Below are positions 44,172-52,459 of a DNA stretch of 64,000 nt, piece after piece. A program made the translations under genes and the position numbers. Below the pieces are notes generated by a model. The model searched no databases and was not told the origin of the DNA. It saw nothing but the letters and a program-made list of their open reading frames with translations. The stretch is taken from NCBI RefSeq assembly GCF_003056335.1, contig NZ_PYWA01000007.1, positions 62,001-126,000 on the forward strand, read 5' to 3'. The stretch comes from Paracoccus indicus. Its GTDB lineage: Bacteria > Pseudomonadota > Alphaproteobacteria > Rhodobacterales > Rhodobacteraceae. Numbering within the stretch: position 1 is the first letter of the stretch; each line of letters starts with the position of its first letter.

Positions 44172-44578
44172 AACGGCACCTCCGGCGTCTGCGCCCGGGC
44201 GATGTCGGACATGGCTTCACGGAAGCCTTCGACAGCTTCCTCGATCAGCGCGCGCACCTGCGGCTCGGTCAGGTCGGCGAGCGGAGTGGCCCAGCCGATC
44301 TCGTCCATCAGCAGCGCCACGCGCTTCATGGTGGCCGTGATCGCGGCGCGCTCTTCCTCGGTCAGGTCAACCATGGCGAAACGCTCCCGGGCCAAGCGCG
44401 TCCAGAAGGACTGGCAGGGCATCGAGCAGAACCAGACCGATGGCCGGGGCCGCTTCGACCGGTGCGGATCGAACCAGCCAAAACCACGGGTGGGTTGCCG
44501 GCAGACAGCACAGAGCGTCCCACGCGGATGCCAGAGCCGCCGCCGGTCCTCGGCCGTGATGGGGGTGATGGAAGCCAT
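44168..44578 (-). CDS. DUF6511 zinc-binding phage protein
   Basis: 136 residues. N-terminal Cys motifs CAVCRQPTRGFGWFD ... WFCSMPCQSFW suggest a zinc site. The C-terminus is helical and acidic. Fits DUF6511 of prophage replication operons. Overlaps the nuclease gene by 4 bases. Confidence 0.72.
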   Translation of the reverse strand: MASITPITAEDRRRLWHPRGTLCAVCRQPTRGFGWFDPHRSKRPRPSVWFCSMPCQSFWTRLARERFAMVDLTEEERAAITATMKRVALLMDEIGWATPLADLTEPQVRALIEEAVEGFREAMSDIARAQTPEVPF

Positions 44579-44581
44579 GGG

Positions 44582-46270
44582 TCATGCCGCCCTCCGTTCG
44601 GGCCGGGCGGCCGTGTCGATCAGCTGGCGGATGGCGCGCTTGTTGAAGCCGAAGGTCATCAGCGCGGAGGCGCGGTATCGCGTCAGGCCGAAGTCATGGC
44701 GGCACTCGGGCGGCAGGTACTGCAGCTGCTTTTCGGTCGGAGGCTGGCGCAGCCAGGAGCGGGTCTTGAAGGCGCTCTCGTCGGTCTCATGGGTGTTCAG
44801 CCAGTCGTCGGCCTGCGCGAGGCAGACGGTGCGCTCGCCCACGCCCAGCAGATGCGGGCGTTCGCCCTTCGCCCCGCCGATGGCGTACCAGACCCCGTCC
44901 AGCCAGAAGATGCCGCCCCAGGCCGCGAAGCCCGCGGCCATCAGCGCGTCGTCCGTGCCGTAGAGGTCGACCCAGGCGAAGCTGGATCGCTTCAGCAGGT
45001 CGATCTCGGTCATCATGAAGCCCGAGAGCGGTGCGGCACCGCCGCCTTCACCGGCCCCATCGTCCTCGCGCGGGAACGCCTCGCCGCAGAGCGGGCATTC
45101 GGTGGCGGCCAGCGGGATTTCCGCATCGCAGGCAGGACAGGTCTTGGTCGGCGCCTCACCAGCCTCGATCTTGCCGTCCAGATCGACATCCTGTTCCAGC
45201 GTGCCGTGGATCAGGCTGGAGGTGCCGAAATCCAGCACGACGCAGTCGGTCTTGACGATGCCGGGATGTTCCTCGGGATCGACGGTGCGCAGACCGCGCC
45301 CGACCATCTGGATCATGGTGGACTTGTAGGAGCTGGGGCGCAGCAGCACGACGCAGGAGGTGGGCGGATGGTCCCAGCCCTCGGTCAGCACCGCAACGTT
45401 GACGACGACGCGGATGTCGCCCGCCGCATAGTCGGCGAGGATCGCCTTGCGGGTCTCGGCCGCCAGATCGCCGTGGATCAGCGCGGCGGCAACACCCGCA
45501 GCCCGGAACGCCTCGGTGACATGCTCGGCGTGCGCGACAGTGGAGCAGAATACCACGGTCTGCCGATCGCCCGCCTTCTCCTTCCAGTGGCGGATCACCT
45601 CGTCGGTGACGGGGGCGCGGTCCATGATGCCCGCCACCTCCGCCATGTCGAAATCCGACATGGTCTTGCGGACCGAGCGCAACTCGTCCTGCACGCCCAC
45701 GTCGATGACGAAAGTTCGCGGCGGCAGCAGGTGGCCCGAGGCGATCAGCTCGCCCAGCCGAACCTGATCGGCGACATTGTCGAAGACCTCGCGCAGACCC
45801 TTCCTGTCGCCCCGGTTCGGCGTCGCCGTGATCCCGAAAATGCGGGCGTCGGGATTGGCTTCGCGCACCCGGTCGATGATGCGGCGGTAGCTGTCGGCGA
45901 TGGCATGGTGCGCCTCATCCACGACCAGCAGATCGAGACGCGGCATGTCGGCGAGGTTCGAAGCCCGCGCCAGCGTCGGCACCATGGCGAAGGCGACCTG
46001 GCCGTTCCAGGATTTCTCGGTGGCGTCGATCACCGAGGTAGCTATGCCCGGCACCACGCGCTGGAACTTGTCGCGGTTCTGCGCAGTCAACTCGTCGCGA
46101 TGCGCCAGCACGCAGGCCTTCGCGCCGTCGCCGATCATCTCGCCGGTGACCGCCGAGAGCATGATGGTCTTGCCCGCACCGGTGGGCGCCACGCCCAGCG
46201 TGTTGCCGCGGGAGGCGAGCGCAGCAACGCTGCGCTCGACGAAGGTCTTCTGGCGGGGGCGCAGGCGCAT
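44582..46270 (-). CDS. Superfamily 2 DEAD/DEAH helicase with zinc ribbon
   Basis: 562 residues. Walker A APTGAGKT (28-35), DEAH (118-121), TATPNRGD (motif III), VFCSTVAHAEHV and QMVGRGLRT (motif VI). A zinc ribbon follows: CPACDAEIPLAATECPLCG. DEAD-box helicases of this type (ResIII-like) are a normal part of phage replication modules. Complete. Confidence 0.9.
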   Translation of the reverse strand: MRLRPRQKTFVERSVAALASRGNTLGVAPTGAGKTIMLSAVTGEMIGDGAKACVLAHRDELTAQNRDKFQRVVPGIATSVIDATEKSWNGQVAFAMVPTLARASNLADMPRLDLLVVDEAHHAIADSYRRIIDRVREANPDARIFGITATPNRGDRKGLREVFDNVADQVRLGELIASGHLLPPRTFVIDVGVQDELRSVRKTMSDFDMAEVAGIMDRAPVTDEVIRHWKEKAGDRQTVVFCSTVAHAEHVTEAFRAAGVAAALIHGDLAAETRKAILADYAAGDIRVVVNVAVLTEGWDHPPTSCVVLLRPSSYKSTMIQMVGRGLRTVDPEEHPGIVKTDCVVLDFGTSSLIHGTLEQDVDLDGKIEAGEAPTKTCPACDAEIPLAATECPLCGEAFPREDDGAGEGGGAAPLSGFMMTEIDLLKRSSFAWVDLYGTDDALMAAGFAAWGGIFWLDGVWYAIGGAKGERPHLLGVGERTVCLAQADDWLNTHETDESAFKTRSWLRQPPTEKQLQYLPPECRHDFGLTRYRASALMTFGFNKRAIRQLIDTAARPERRAA

Positions 46271-46283
46271 CGCCGATCCCCCC

Positions 46284-46907
46284 TTACTGCGCCCAGCTCG
46301 GCCGACCGGCGGCGCCGGGGGCGGACGCGGGCTGGCTGGGCTGGGTGGCCGTGGTGGGCTGCTGCGGGGCGTGGCCCTGCGCCGGGGCGGCGGAGACCTG
46401 CGGCGCGACCGTGCTCATCAGCGCGGCGTAATCGCGGTGATCGGGGGTGACCGCGGCACGGATCTCGTTCTTGTCCTCGCCGTTGGTGTCGGTCCCGATG
46501 TCGATGCGGGCGACGAATTCGACGCCGTCGAGATCACCGAACCCGTTGATGCGGCGGCGCGCCTGCGCCTCGGGCGAGTTGTCCTTGTCCGAAACCCCGC
46601 GCGCCGAGTTGAGGATGCCGCGGATCAGGCCGCGCCCCATGTTGGCCCAGTCCGGGCCCTTCGGGCTGTAGAGGCCGATCAGCGACCAGACCTTGCGGCG
46701 GGCATAGGGTCCCTCGAGCACCGTGTATTCGGCGTCGAGATAGACGGCGCCGGTGGCGGCGCGGCGTGCCCAGCCGCCGGTCCAGCCCTGCGAGGGGTCG
46801 TCGAAGCCGCCGGGGCGGAGCGTCAGCCGCACCTTGGCGAGCGTGCCCTTCGGCATGACGTTGGCGTTCGATTGCGCGGAGTTGAAGTCGTTCCAGGGTC
46901 CGGACAT
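46284..46907 (-). CDS. Phage DNA-replication accessory protein (possible SSB-like)
   Basis: 207 residues: MSGPWNDFNSAQSNANVMPKG, AEYTVLEGPYARRKVWSLIGLYSPKGPDWANMGRGLIRGILNSARG, then a Gln/Pro/Ala-rich tail. The pattern (beta-rich core, disordered C-terminal tail, position beside helicase and an AAA ATPase) resembles DUF669-like single-strand-binding proteins, but I cannot confirm this. Preceded by the conserved bipartite leader motif at 46959-46990. Confidence 0.6.
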   Translation of the reverse strand: MSGPWNDFNSAQSNANVMPKGTLAKVRLTLRPGGFDDPSQGWTGGWARRAATGAVYLDAEYTVLEGPYARRKVWSLIGLYSPKGPDWANMGRGLIRGILNSARGVSDKDNSPEAQARRRINGFGDLDGVEFVARIDIGTDTNGEDKNEIRAAVTPDHRDYAALMSTVAPQVSAAPAQGHAPQQPTTATQPSQPASAPGAAGRPSWAQ

Positions 46908-46958
46908 TGCGCGGCTCCTTTCAGTTGGAGGATGGGACGCGCAGCGGCGTCAGAAGGG

Positions 46959-46990
46959 AAAAGCCACCCCGGCGACCGGATCGGGACACC
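46959..46990 (-). promoter_or_regulatory. Bipartite motif, copy B
   Basis: Minus-strand GGTGTCCCG, 13 bases, GGTGGCTTTT, followed by CCC and then CCTCCAACTGAAAGGAG before the ATG at 46907. Same elements and spacing as copies at 48463-48494 and 52187-52218. Probably a promoter or activator site for the downstream gene. Confidence 0.65.
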
Positions 46991-47008
46991 GGGCGTGGCG
47001 CGATGCGC

Positions 47009-47884
47009 TCAACCATGGCCGGGCTCCTGCGCGGGGGCGGGATCAGCCGGGGTCACCGGCGGCCAGGTCAGGCGTTCGGAGGCAGGCGCCGCAGGGCGCT
47101 GGATCTTCTCCATCAGCCGTCCGAGATGCGGGGCCTCGACCCTGTCGAGACGGCCCGAGCGGTCCTTGGCCGGATAGCCCCAGGGGTTCAGCGTCTGGCA
47201 GACGAAGGCGCGCTGCGGCTGGCCGCCCGGGTCCGGGATGTCGGCCATGGTGATGACCTGATCGACGATCCCGGGCAGTTCGAGCCCGGTCTTCGAGCCG
47301 TCGATCTGCGGCTGGAAGACCTTGCGGTTGAAGTCGTCGAGCTTCTCGTCGAGGATCCCGACGAACCAGACGTTCTTGCCGCGCGTGTGCTGCAGGTGGG
47401 TCAGCCAGCCGATCATCTCGCGCCCGTGCAGGCCGTAGGCGCCGCGCACGTCTGGCTTGCCGGTCTTCTCCGAGAACGCCTCAAGCTGGCCGCGGCACCA
47501 CTGGAAGCAGAGACGCCCGGCCACGGTGATCGAGTCGATGAAGACGGTCTCGTACTTCCCCATTACCGTGGGATCGCCGTAGCGCCCGCAGACCTCGTCG
47601 AAATGCGCCTGGCTGTAGGGCTGGTCCTCGCGCAGCGCCGGGTTCGGCCCGCCGATGAAAACCGCGAAGTCGCGGCATTCCTTCCATGTGCGCGGCCGGA
47701 GCGTGTCGATCTCCAGGCCCTCGACCGCCAGATCCCCGGCCTCGAGGTCGAGGAAGAGAGTGGTCGAGGCGTTCAGCGTCCAGAGCAGGCTGGTCTTGCC
47801 GATGCCGGACCGGCCGAAGATGACGCCCTTGATGCCCTTGCGCTGCGCGAGCCGTTCGTCGGCGCCGATGATGGGAAGGGCCAT
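47009..47884 (-). CDS. Phage AAA ATPase (AAA_24, RecA-like)
   Basis: 291 residues from ATG 47884. Walker A GRSGIGKT (24-31), TLFLDLEAG, and Walker B-like ETVFIDSITVAGR. This matches phage nucleotide-binding proteins of the AAA_24 family, often a Sak4-like annealing/recombination ATPase. Its start overlaps the preceding gene's stop. Confidence 0.82.
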   Translation of the reverse strand: MALPIIGADERLAQRKGIKGVIFGRSGIGKTSLLWTLNASTTLFLDLEAGDLAVEGLEIDTLRPRTWKECRDFAVFIGGPNPALREDQPYSQAHFDEVCGRYGDPTVMGKYETVFIDSITVAGRLCFQWCRGQLEAFSEKTGKPDVRGAYGLHGREMIGWLTHLQHTRGKNVWFVGILDEKLDDFNRKVFQPQIDGSKTGLELPGIVDQVITMADIPDPGGQPQRAFVCQTLNPWGYPAKDRSGRLDRVEAPHLGRLMEKIQRPAAPASERLTWPPVTPADPAPAQEPGHG

Positions 47885-48180
47885 CACTGGCCCACCTTCT
47901 TCATCACCGCCGTGGCGGCGCGATCTGCGCCGATGCACCCCGCCTCGCGGGCGAGCCTGTAGAGCCGCTTCAGCGCATCGGCGCGGCGGTAGGCGGCCGT
48001 GCTCTCGCGCTCCGCTTCCACGATCGCGAAGGCGATCTCGTCGACGGTCGCCTCGACGACCGGCAGCGGCTCGCGCGGCTCGTCACCCGCGTGCTGCGGG
48101 AGGGCGATGGTTTCGGGGAGGTCTTCGAGCGCGTAGCTCGCCTTGCGAAGACGGGTGATGTCGTCCGGCTGGTCCGGCAT
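47884..48180 (-). CDS. Small acidic phage protein
   Basis: 98 residues (MPDQPDDITRLRKASYALEDLPETIALP ... FAIVEAERESTAAYRRADALKRLYRLAREAGCIG). No domain recognised; helical. ATG 48180 has a good ribosome site (CGGAGAA). An in-frame ATG at 48219 overlaps the previous stop (TGATG) and would add 13 residues, so the true start is uncertain. Confidence 0.65.
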   Translation of the reverse strand: MPDQPDDITRLRKASYALEDLPETIALPQHAGDEPREPLPVVEATVDEIAFAIVEAERESTAAYRRADALKRLYRLAREAGCIGADRAATAVMKKVGQ

Positions 48181-48218
48181 GGCGGTTCTCCGTGGGATGA
48201 TGTGATCGAGGAGGCGCA

Positions 48219-48413
48219 TCACGCGGCCTCGCGGACGTCGGGCGCTGGCTCGGCGACGTAGATCGCCAAGAGCGGCGTCCCGTCGGCATGGGCGCCGGCG
48301 TCCTCGATCTGATAGTTGCGGTTGGGCTCGCAGACCTCGGTCAGCTCCCAGCGGCGATAGAGCCCCGGGAGACGCCTGAAATCCTCGAGCGACAGATCGG
48401 CAGTGCGGTTCAT
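48219..48413 (-). CDS. Small conserved phage protein
   Basis: 64 residues (MNRTADLSLEDFRRLPGLYRRWELTEVCEPNRNYQIEDAG ... LLAIYVAEPAPD). No known domain. Directly downstream of the bipartite leader (48463-48494), with CCTCCAACCGAAAG before the ATG. The leader is shared with the gene at 46907, which supports it being a genuine gene. Confidence 0.65.
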   Translation of the reverse strand: MNRTADLSLEDFRRLPGLYRRWELTEVCEPNRNYQIEDAGAHADGTPLLAIYVAEPAPDVREAA

Positions 48414-48462
48414 GCGTGTCTGCTTTCGGTTGGAGGGAAGGCGCTCGGGGCGCTCGAATGGG

Positions 48463-48494
48463 AAAAGCCACCGGCTGGACAGGATCGGGACATC
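48463..48494 (-). promoter_or_regulatory. Bipartite motif, copy A
   Basis: Minus-strand GATGTCCCG, 13 bases, GGTGGCTTTT, then CCCATTC and CCTCCAACCGAAAG before the ATG at 48413. The similarity to copy B extends over most of the 85-base leader. It lies between the sigma-like gene end (48498) and the next start. Confidence 0.65.
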
Positions 48495-48497
48495 GGC

Positions 48498-49220
48498 TCA
48501 GGGGATTTCATCGAGGGCGTCGTGCAGCCGGCGCATGGCGCGCTGGTACCGCTTGCGGGCGGCGGCCTCGGTCAGGCCCAGCTCGACGGCGACCTCGGCC
48601 TGCGAGAAGCCCTCGATCGCGACGCGGATCACCAGAAGGGCGTCGTCGCCGAGCAGCTTCCGCACCGCGCCGTTCAGGCGCGCGTACCCGGCCGCTCCGA
48701 TCCCGCTGTCGCCGTTGTCCGCGACCTCGTCGGGGTCGGCGCCGCTGGCGTGATATTCGCGCGCCTGGTCTCGCTGGCGCGCCCGGATCATGTCGCGCTC
48801 GACGTTGCGCAGCACCGTGGCCGCGATCCAGTTGACGCGCCCGAGGTCGAGCCCACGGACCGCCTCGGTGGTGCGCGCCAGAACGTCGGACGCGACCTCG
48901 TCGGCGCTGCCGAGCCTGCGCCAGAGCGACCGGCGTCGTATGGCGTCGAGGCCGGGCCAGAGCGCCAGCAACAGCAGCGTCAGGGCGCAGTCGGACGTGG
49001 GCCCGTCGCCCTGCGCCGCCCCGACCAGCGCGGCGAGGATCACGTTCTTCTGGCCCTGATCGCCGGGGGTGCGATGCAGCCCGTCCAGCAGGGCCGCCGG
49101 ATCGCGGAACGGCGCAAGGGCAGCCTGCGCACGCCGGACGGCGTCGAAACTGCGCTGGAAGTGAAGGTTGGAGGATGAATGCATGAGGTGATCACGGATC
49201 TCGTGCCACGCGAAGGACAT
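48498..49220 (-). CDS. ECF-like RNA polymerase sigma factor (phage)
   Basis: 240 residues. The middle has a region 2-like helical segment (SADEVASDVLARTTEAVRGLDLGRVNWIAATVLRNVERDMIRARQRDQ). The C-terminus has a sigma region 4 HTH (LNGAVRKLLGDDALLVIRVAIEGFSQAEVAVELGLTEAAARKRYQRAMRRLHDAL). It probably redirects host RNA polymerase to phage promoters. A 10-bp perfect hairpin ends one base before the ATG and contains the only AGG-type ribosome site; an in-frame ATG at 49184 is an alternative start. Confidence 0.75.
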   Translation of the reverse strand: MSFAWHEIRDHLMHSSSNLHFQRSFDAVRRAQAALAPFRDPAALLDGLHRTPGDQGQKNVILAALVGAAQGDGPTSDCALTLLLLALWPGLDAIRRRSLWRRLGSADEVASDVLARTTEAVRGLDLGRVNWIAATVLRNVERDMIRARQRDQAREYHASGADPDEVADNGDSGIGAAGYARLNGAVRKLLGDDALLVIRVAIEGFSQAEVAVELGLTEAAARKRYQRAMRRLHDALDEIP

Positions 49221-49249
49221 CGGACGCCTGCCTTGCGGCCAGGCGTCCG
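49221..49249 (-). promoter_or_regulatory. Hairpin abutting the sigma-factor start codon
   Basis: CGGACGCCTG (49221-49230) and CAGGCGTCCG (49240-49249), a perfect 10-bp inverted repeat with a 9-base loop. On the mRNA it lies immediately 5' of the ATG at 49220 and would bury the AAGGCAGG ribosome site. It could switch translation of the sigma factor. Confidence 0.55.
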
Positions 49250-49319
49250 GCGCCTTCTCGTGGCCAGGTCAGGACGTCGCGCGTCTCTGCGATTTCAGGG
49301 GGTTGGGTGAATGCGCGCG

Positions 49320-49565
49320 TCAGCGCGCGGGCGCGGTCGCGTGGTTCAGCGTGCCGCAGCCGCGGCAGGTGGCCTGAACCGGAAAGCCCACGAGATACTC
49401 GTGCCCCCGCGCGAAGCGCAGGTGCATCCGGCCGTCCCGGCAGACGCCGAGCAGCTTTTCACAGCGCGAGCAGCGCCATTCCGAGTTGTGGGTGGTGGGC
49501 TTGGTCGTCGCGGCGCCGGACCAGCTCGTCTGGGCTGCCTGGCGCGAGGGGAAGGGAGTCGGCAT
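49320..49565 (-). CDS. Com-like zinc-ribbon regulator
   Basis: 81 residues. Two CxxC pairs, WRCSRCEKLLG and TCRGCGTLNHA, separated by a basic stretch. This matches Mu Com-like zinc-finger proteins, which in Mu activate translation of the mom gene by opening an mRNA structure. Here no mom gene is seen, but structured leaders are common in this prophage. Upstream lies the hairpin GTGCTCC/GGAGCAC (49570-49591). Confidence 0.65.
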   Translation of the reverse strand: MPTPFPSRQAAQTSWSGAATTKPTTHNSEWRCSRCEKLLGVCRDGRMHLRFARGHEYLVGFPVQATCRGCGTLNHATAPAR

Positions 49566-49656
49566 CGAAGTGCTCCTCTGATGTGGAGCACTCCCATTGG
49601 CCCGGAGAATCGGAGCTAGTCAGACCCCCCAATCGGAGCCGGATCGGAGCCAGCAG

Positions 49657-51690
49657 TCAGATGGCGATCTCCCATTGCCCTTTTCCGGGGCTTCGCAGGA
49701 AGTCGGCCGTCAGCTTTTTCCAGAGAGGCTGCTTGAAAATGTTCGCCAACGACTGGTCTTCCGCGATCCCGCTGATCAGGTCTGCTGTCGCCATTGGCAT
49801 CGGGCCGGCGTTATGCGCATCGACCAGCCGTTGGATGACATCAATGCGGTTCTCGCCCTTGATGTCGATGCTGCCTTTCCCCGGAACAAACAGAGTTGCC
49901 ATGTTGTCCCCGACCCGGGTGAGTTCGACAGCCTGGCCGCCGCGGGCCAGTATCCGATGGCGTCGAAACACGGACCGGAGCTTGTCTGCGACCAATGCGA
50001 TTTCGGCTTGCTGCGTGTCGATCTGATCAACAAGCGGCGTCAGAACATTGGCCGCCAGGCACGGTCCGGGAGCGCTGCCGGCCTGCAGGACAAGACCTAT
50101 TCCGAGGTTGTGGCGCGCCCGAAGCTCAGTATCGACGGCCGAGCGGACCTTCTCCCGGTCGAGACCGCGCGCGAGATAGATCGGGACGTCCCCGCCATCG
50201 ACACTGAGTGTTCCAAGGTAGAGAAGGTGGTCGGTCAGCTTGTCGATTGCAGGCGCATCGAGCACTTGTTCGAGACGTTCCTTCAGATGTTGCACGACCC
50301 AGCCGTCGCGCACCCGATATATCCTGTAGCGATCCGGGTTGCCCGCAGACGTCACCTGTCCCTCGGCGACCTTGAGGTCGGCCACCTTTCGGTGACCGTC
50401 CTCGGCATCTCCCTCATCGACCCGAACGACCACTTCGGCTGCGACCGGTCCGACCTCGTCTTCATCATCGATCAGGTCGTCCCCCTCCCAGCCGGCGGGC
50501 ACGAGGAAACCCAGATCGGTCAGGAGGCCAGGATCGACACCACGAGCTTGGAGCCATGCACCGGTGACCCTCTCAGCTCCGATGTCCCAGATGGCCAGCA
50601 AGGCGGGCATGACCGCCATGCTCTCCTCATCGCCCGGTGCGCGACCATCACGAAGGATGTTCCAGTGTCTGAGCAACCGATGCCCCAGAACACGCTCGAA
50701 CGGGTCGTCGATGCTGAGAAGGCTGCTCGTGTTGCGGTCGGTGAGCGTGAAGTTGAGGGTTTGCGCCTCATCCCGTCCCGCGCGGGAGTACCGGACCGCA
50801 ATTTCGACAAAACGGATTGCGAGCGCTCGCTCGAAAACCCTCGGAAGGCCCGGCTGGCTGTCGATGATCTCCGAGATGTCCTGGTCGATCGTGGTGGAAA
50901 GCGAAAGGCGGTTGGCGAGATTGCCGATGCTGATGTCGGCGCGGATCACCTGCGCGCGGTCGATCGCCACGTCGTCGAGTTCTGGCGGTTCAAGATCGAG
51001 CCCCCGCAGGAACTGCGAAATGTCGTAAGCCTGAAAGTCGACGGGCTGGTTGGAGTAAGTCTGCTCGAGGGCAGTCTCGATGAAGCGTTCGGCAACTGTG
51101 TGCCTGAGCTTTCGGTTGCCTGCACGGACATGGACCCGCCCAGTCGATGGCGTGTAGACGATCATCGCCTCTCCAGGCGGCCGAAAATAGATGCTCGACC
51201 GATTGCCATCGTCATCGATCTCCCGAACGCTCGTGGGGGGATCGGGATGGAACAGCAGGTACATCTCCGCCGCCGGTTCATCGCGGTCCTCGGGGATGTC
51301 GAACTTGTCGATGCTGTAGCCGTCGCCGCGATCGAGACGCTTGTTGAGGTCGACTAGAAGCTCGTCGAGCAATGCACTGCCGGCGTCGGGGCCCCCATCG
51401 ACCGAAGGCTCGGCCATGAAGGTCTGGTAGTGCTTGTCGTAGCGCCGGTAGAGACGCAGGTGCAGGCTGTTCTCCGCCGCTTCAAATAAGCCGTGTTCGT
51501 AGGCGTAAGCCCACAGGCTTCGCGCAAGCTTGTCCCGCCGGTTCAGAAGTTCCTTGGCGCGCTCGGGTTCGAGCGTGGTCTTGGCGAGACCTTCGAGGAC
51601 ATACTCGCCACGGTCGCTTGCGATTGTGACGATCCGGGCAGCTTCAGCTTCGAGAGGCCCCAGCCGGTCCTTCTTTTCCTGGGGCAGCAT
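49657..51690 (-). CDS. Large orphan protein of unknown function
   Basis: 677 residues from ATG 51690. I recognise no domain. The sequence is acidic with long helices (LEPERAKELLNRRDKLARSLWAYAYEHGLF) and beta-rich parts (AEMYLLFHPDPPTSVREIDDDGN, IYFRPPGEAMIVYTPSTGRVHVRAG). A -1 frame upstream of the ATG encodes a plausible N-terminus (51860-51695: MVRAPARTCPNLSRLFDDAEP ... FLKSKAFERLSWLAPYRFDPENPDGPSMPE), which joins at the start codon if one base is re-read. So the gene may be frameshifted, or start at 51690. It lies between phage regulatory genes and the recombinase, the usual place for accessory or defence cargo. Confidence 0.7.
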   Translation of the reverse strand: MLPQEKKDRLGPLEAEAARIVTIASDRGEYVLEGLAKTTLEPERAKELLNRRDKLARSLWAYAYEHGLFEAAENSLHLRLYRRYDKHYQTFMAEPSVDGGPDAGSALLDELLVDLNKRLDRGDGYSIDKFDIPEDRDEPAAEMYLLFHPDPPTSVREIDDDGNRSSIYFRPPGEAMIVYTPSTGRVHVRAGNRKLRHTVAERFIETALEQTYSNQPVDFQAYDISQFLRGLDLEPPELDDVAIDRAQVIRADISIGNLANRLSLSTTIDQDISEIIDSQPGLPRVFERALAIRFVEIAVRYSRAGRDEAQTLNFTLTDRNTSSLLSIDDPFERVLGHRLLRHWNILRDGRAPGDEESMAVMPALLAIWDIGAERVTGAWLQARGVDPGLLTDLGFLVPAGWEGDDLIDDEDEVGPVAAEVVVRVDEGDAEDGHRKVADLKVAEGQVTSAGNPDRYRIYRVRDGWVVQHLKERLEQVLDAPAIDKLTDHLLYLGTLSVDGGDVPIYLARGLDREKVRSAVDTELRARHNLGIGLVLQAGSAPGPCLAANVLTPLVDQIDTQQAEIALVADKLRSVFRRHRILARGGQAVELTRVGDNMATLFVPGKGSIDIKGENRIDVIQRLVDAHNAGPMPMATADLISGIAEDQSLANIFKQPLWKKLTADFLRSPGKGQWEIAI

Positions 51691-51694
51691 ATTT

Positions 51695-51860
51695 CTGGCA
51701 TCGACGGACCGTCCGGATTCTCGGGGTCGAACCTGTAGGGCGCGAGCCAGCTCAGCCTCTCGAAAGCCTTGCTCTTGAGGAAGCCGGACAGCAGTTCCGG
51801 CTCTGCATCGTCGAATAGCCGAGAAAGATTGGGGCAAGTTCTGGCCGGGGCGCGTACCAT
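51695..51860 (-). pseudogene. Out-of-frame N-terminus of the orphan gene
   Basis: Start ATG at 51860, about 55 plausible residues ending DPENPDGPSMPE, after which the frame turns into low-quality sequence (RKRRTGWG ... SPRPRSNPSAPRNF). The continuation with good protein character is in the -1 frame (NMLPQEKKDRLGPLEAEAARIVTIA). No canonical slippery heptamer is present at the junction, so a one-base indel or sequencing error is more likely than programmed slippage. Confidence 0.5.
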
Positions 51861-52255
51861 ATAAATCTCCGAAAATACTGAGCTGAACTATAGATCGCGA
51901 CCGTAGTGCCTAGCTCGGGGCTCGACACCGCGACGTCGCCTCAGGGGGCCGAGTTGACTAACACCGCCCTCCCGGGCCGAGAGAATCGTTAGGGCAAGAT
52001 TCACGCGCGCGTCCTCGATCAGCGCCGAAATACGGGGACAGATCGGGCTTGCTTTGCACGGCATGAACTCACCTCATCGAACAACTGCTCTCGCTTGATT
52101 CAACTCCCGATGATCATGGACAAATCCGTGATCGGCAAGCCCTGATGTTCCCCTCCTGTTCGCATTCACTCATCTCGTTCAGCTGAGATGTCCCGTCGGG
52201 GGCGGCTGGGTGGCTTTTGATCGGTAACGACACCATCGAACACGGCTACCGAGAC
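51861..52255. other. Intergenic, upstream of recombinase module
   Basis: No supported gene. It separates the leftward orphan gene from the rightward recombinase module, so it should hold divergent promoters. The one clear element is the third bipartite motif at 52187-52218, 37 bases before the ATG at 52256. Confidence 0.5.
52187..52218 (+). promoter_or_regulatory. Bipartite motif, copy C
   Basis: GATGTCCCG, 13 bases, GGTGGCTTTT on the plus strand, with the same spacing as copies A and B but pointing at the recombinase module. Similarity does not extend beyond the two blocks, which suggests a protein-binding or promoter motif rather than a duplicated leader. Confidence 0.6.
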
Positions 52256-52459
52256 ATGAGACGCCCGAACCCGCTCCCTCCCGACCAGATGACCGCCTCC
52301 GAGCGCCGCGCCGAGCTTTGCGGCCTGCTGGCGCTCGGGCTGGTTCGGCTGCTCGGGCAGAATGGACGCGAAGTATCTGATAATACTGGAGAACGTTGCC
52401 TACACTATCCCGAAGACCAATGCCGTCATGCAACTCCAACTCACCGGAGAAACGCATGA
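52256..52459 (+). CDS. Small conserved protein of the DUF2924-recombinase module
   Basis: 67 residues (MRRPNPLPPDQMTASERRAELCGLLALGLVRLLGQ ... LHYPEDQCRHATPTHRRNA). I recognise it as a short protein regularly found directly upstream of DUF2924 and a serine recombinase in alphaproteobacteria; function unknown. Its TGA overlaps the DUF2924 ATG (ATGA). Confidence 0.75.
   Translation: MRRPNPLPPDQMTASERRAELCGLLALGLVRLLGQNGREVSDNTGERCLHYPEDQCRHATPTHRRNA

Noticed and set aside
44462-46450. 662-codon plus-strand frame opposite the helicase gene
   Set aside because: Antisense shadow; the minus strand has intact helicase motifs.
49597-51357. 586-codon plus-strand frame opposite the orphan gene
   Set aside because: The minus-strand frame is longer and gives a more natural protein with balanced composition. 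The plus frame has no domain or ribosome site.
46959-52218. Possible CRISPR-like array from repeated 32-bp elements
   Set aside because: Only three copies, kilobases apart, in both orientations and without spacers. No cas genes are present.
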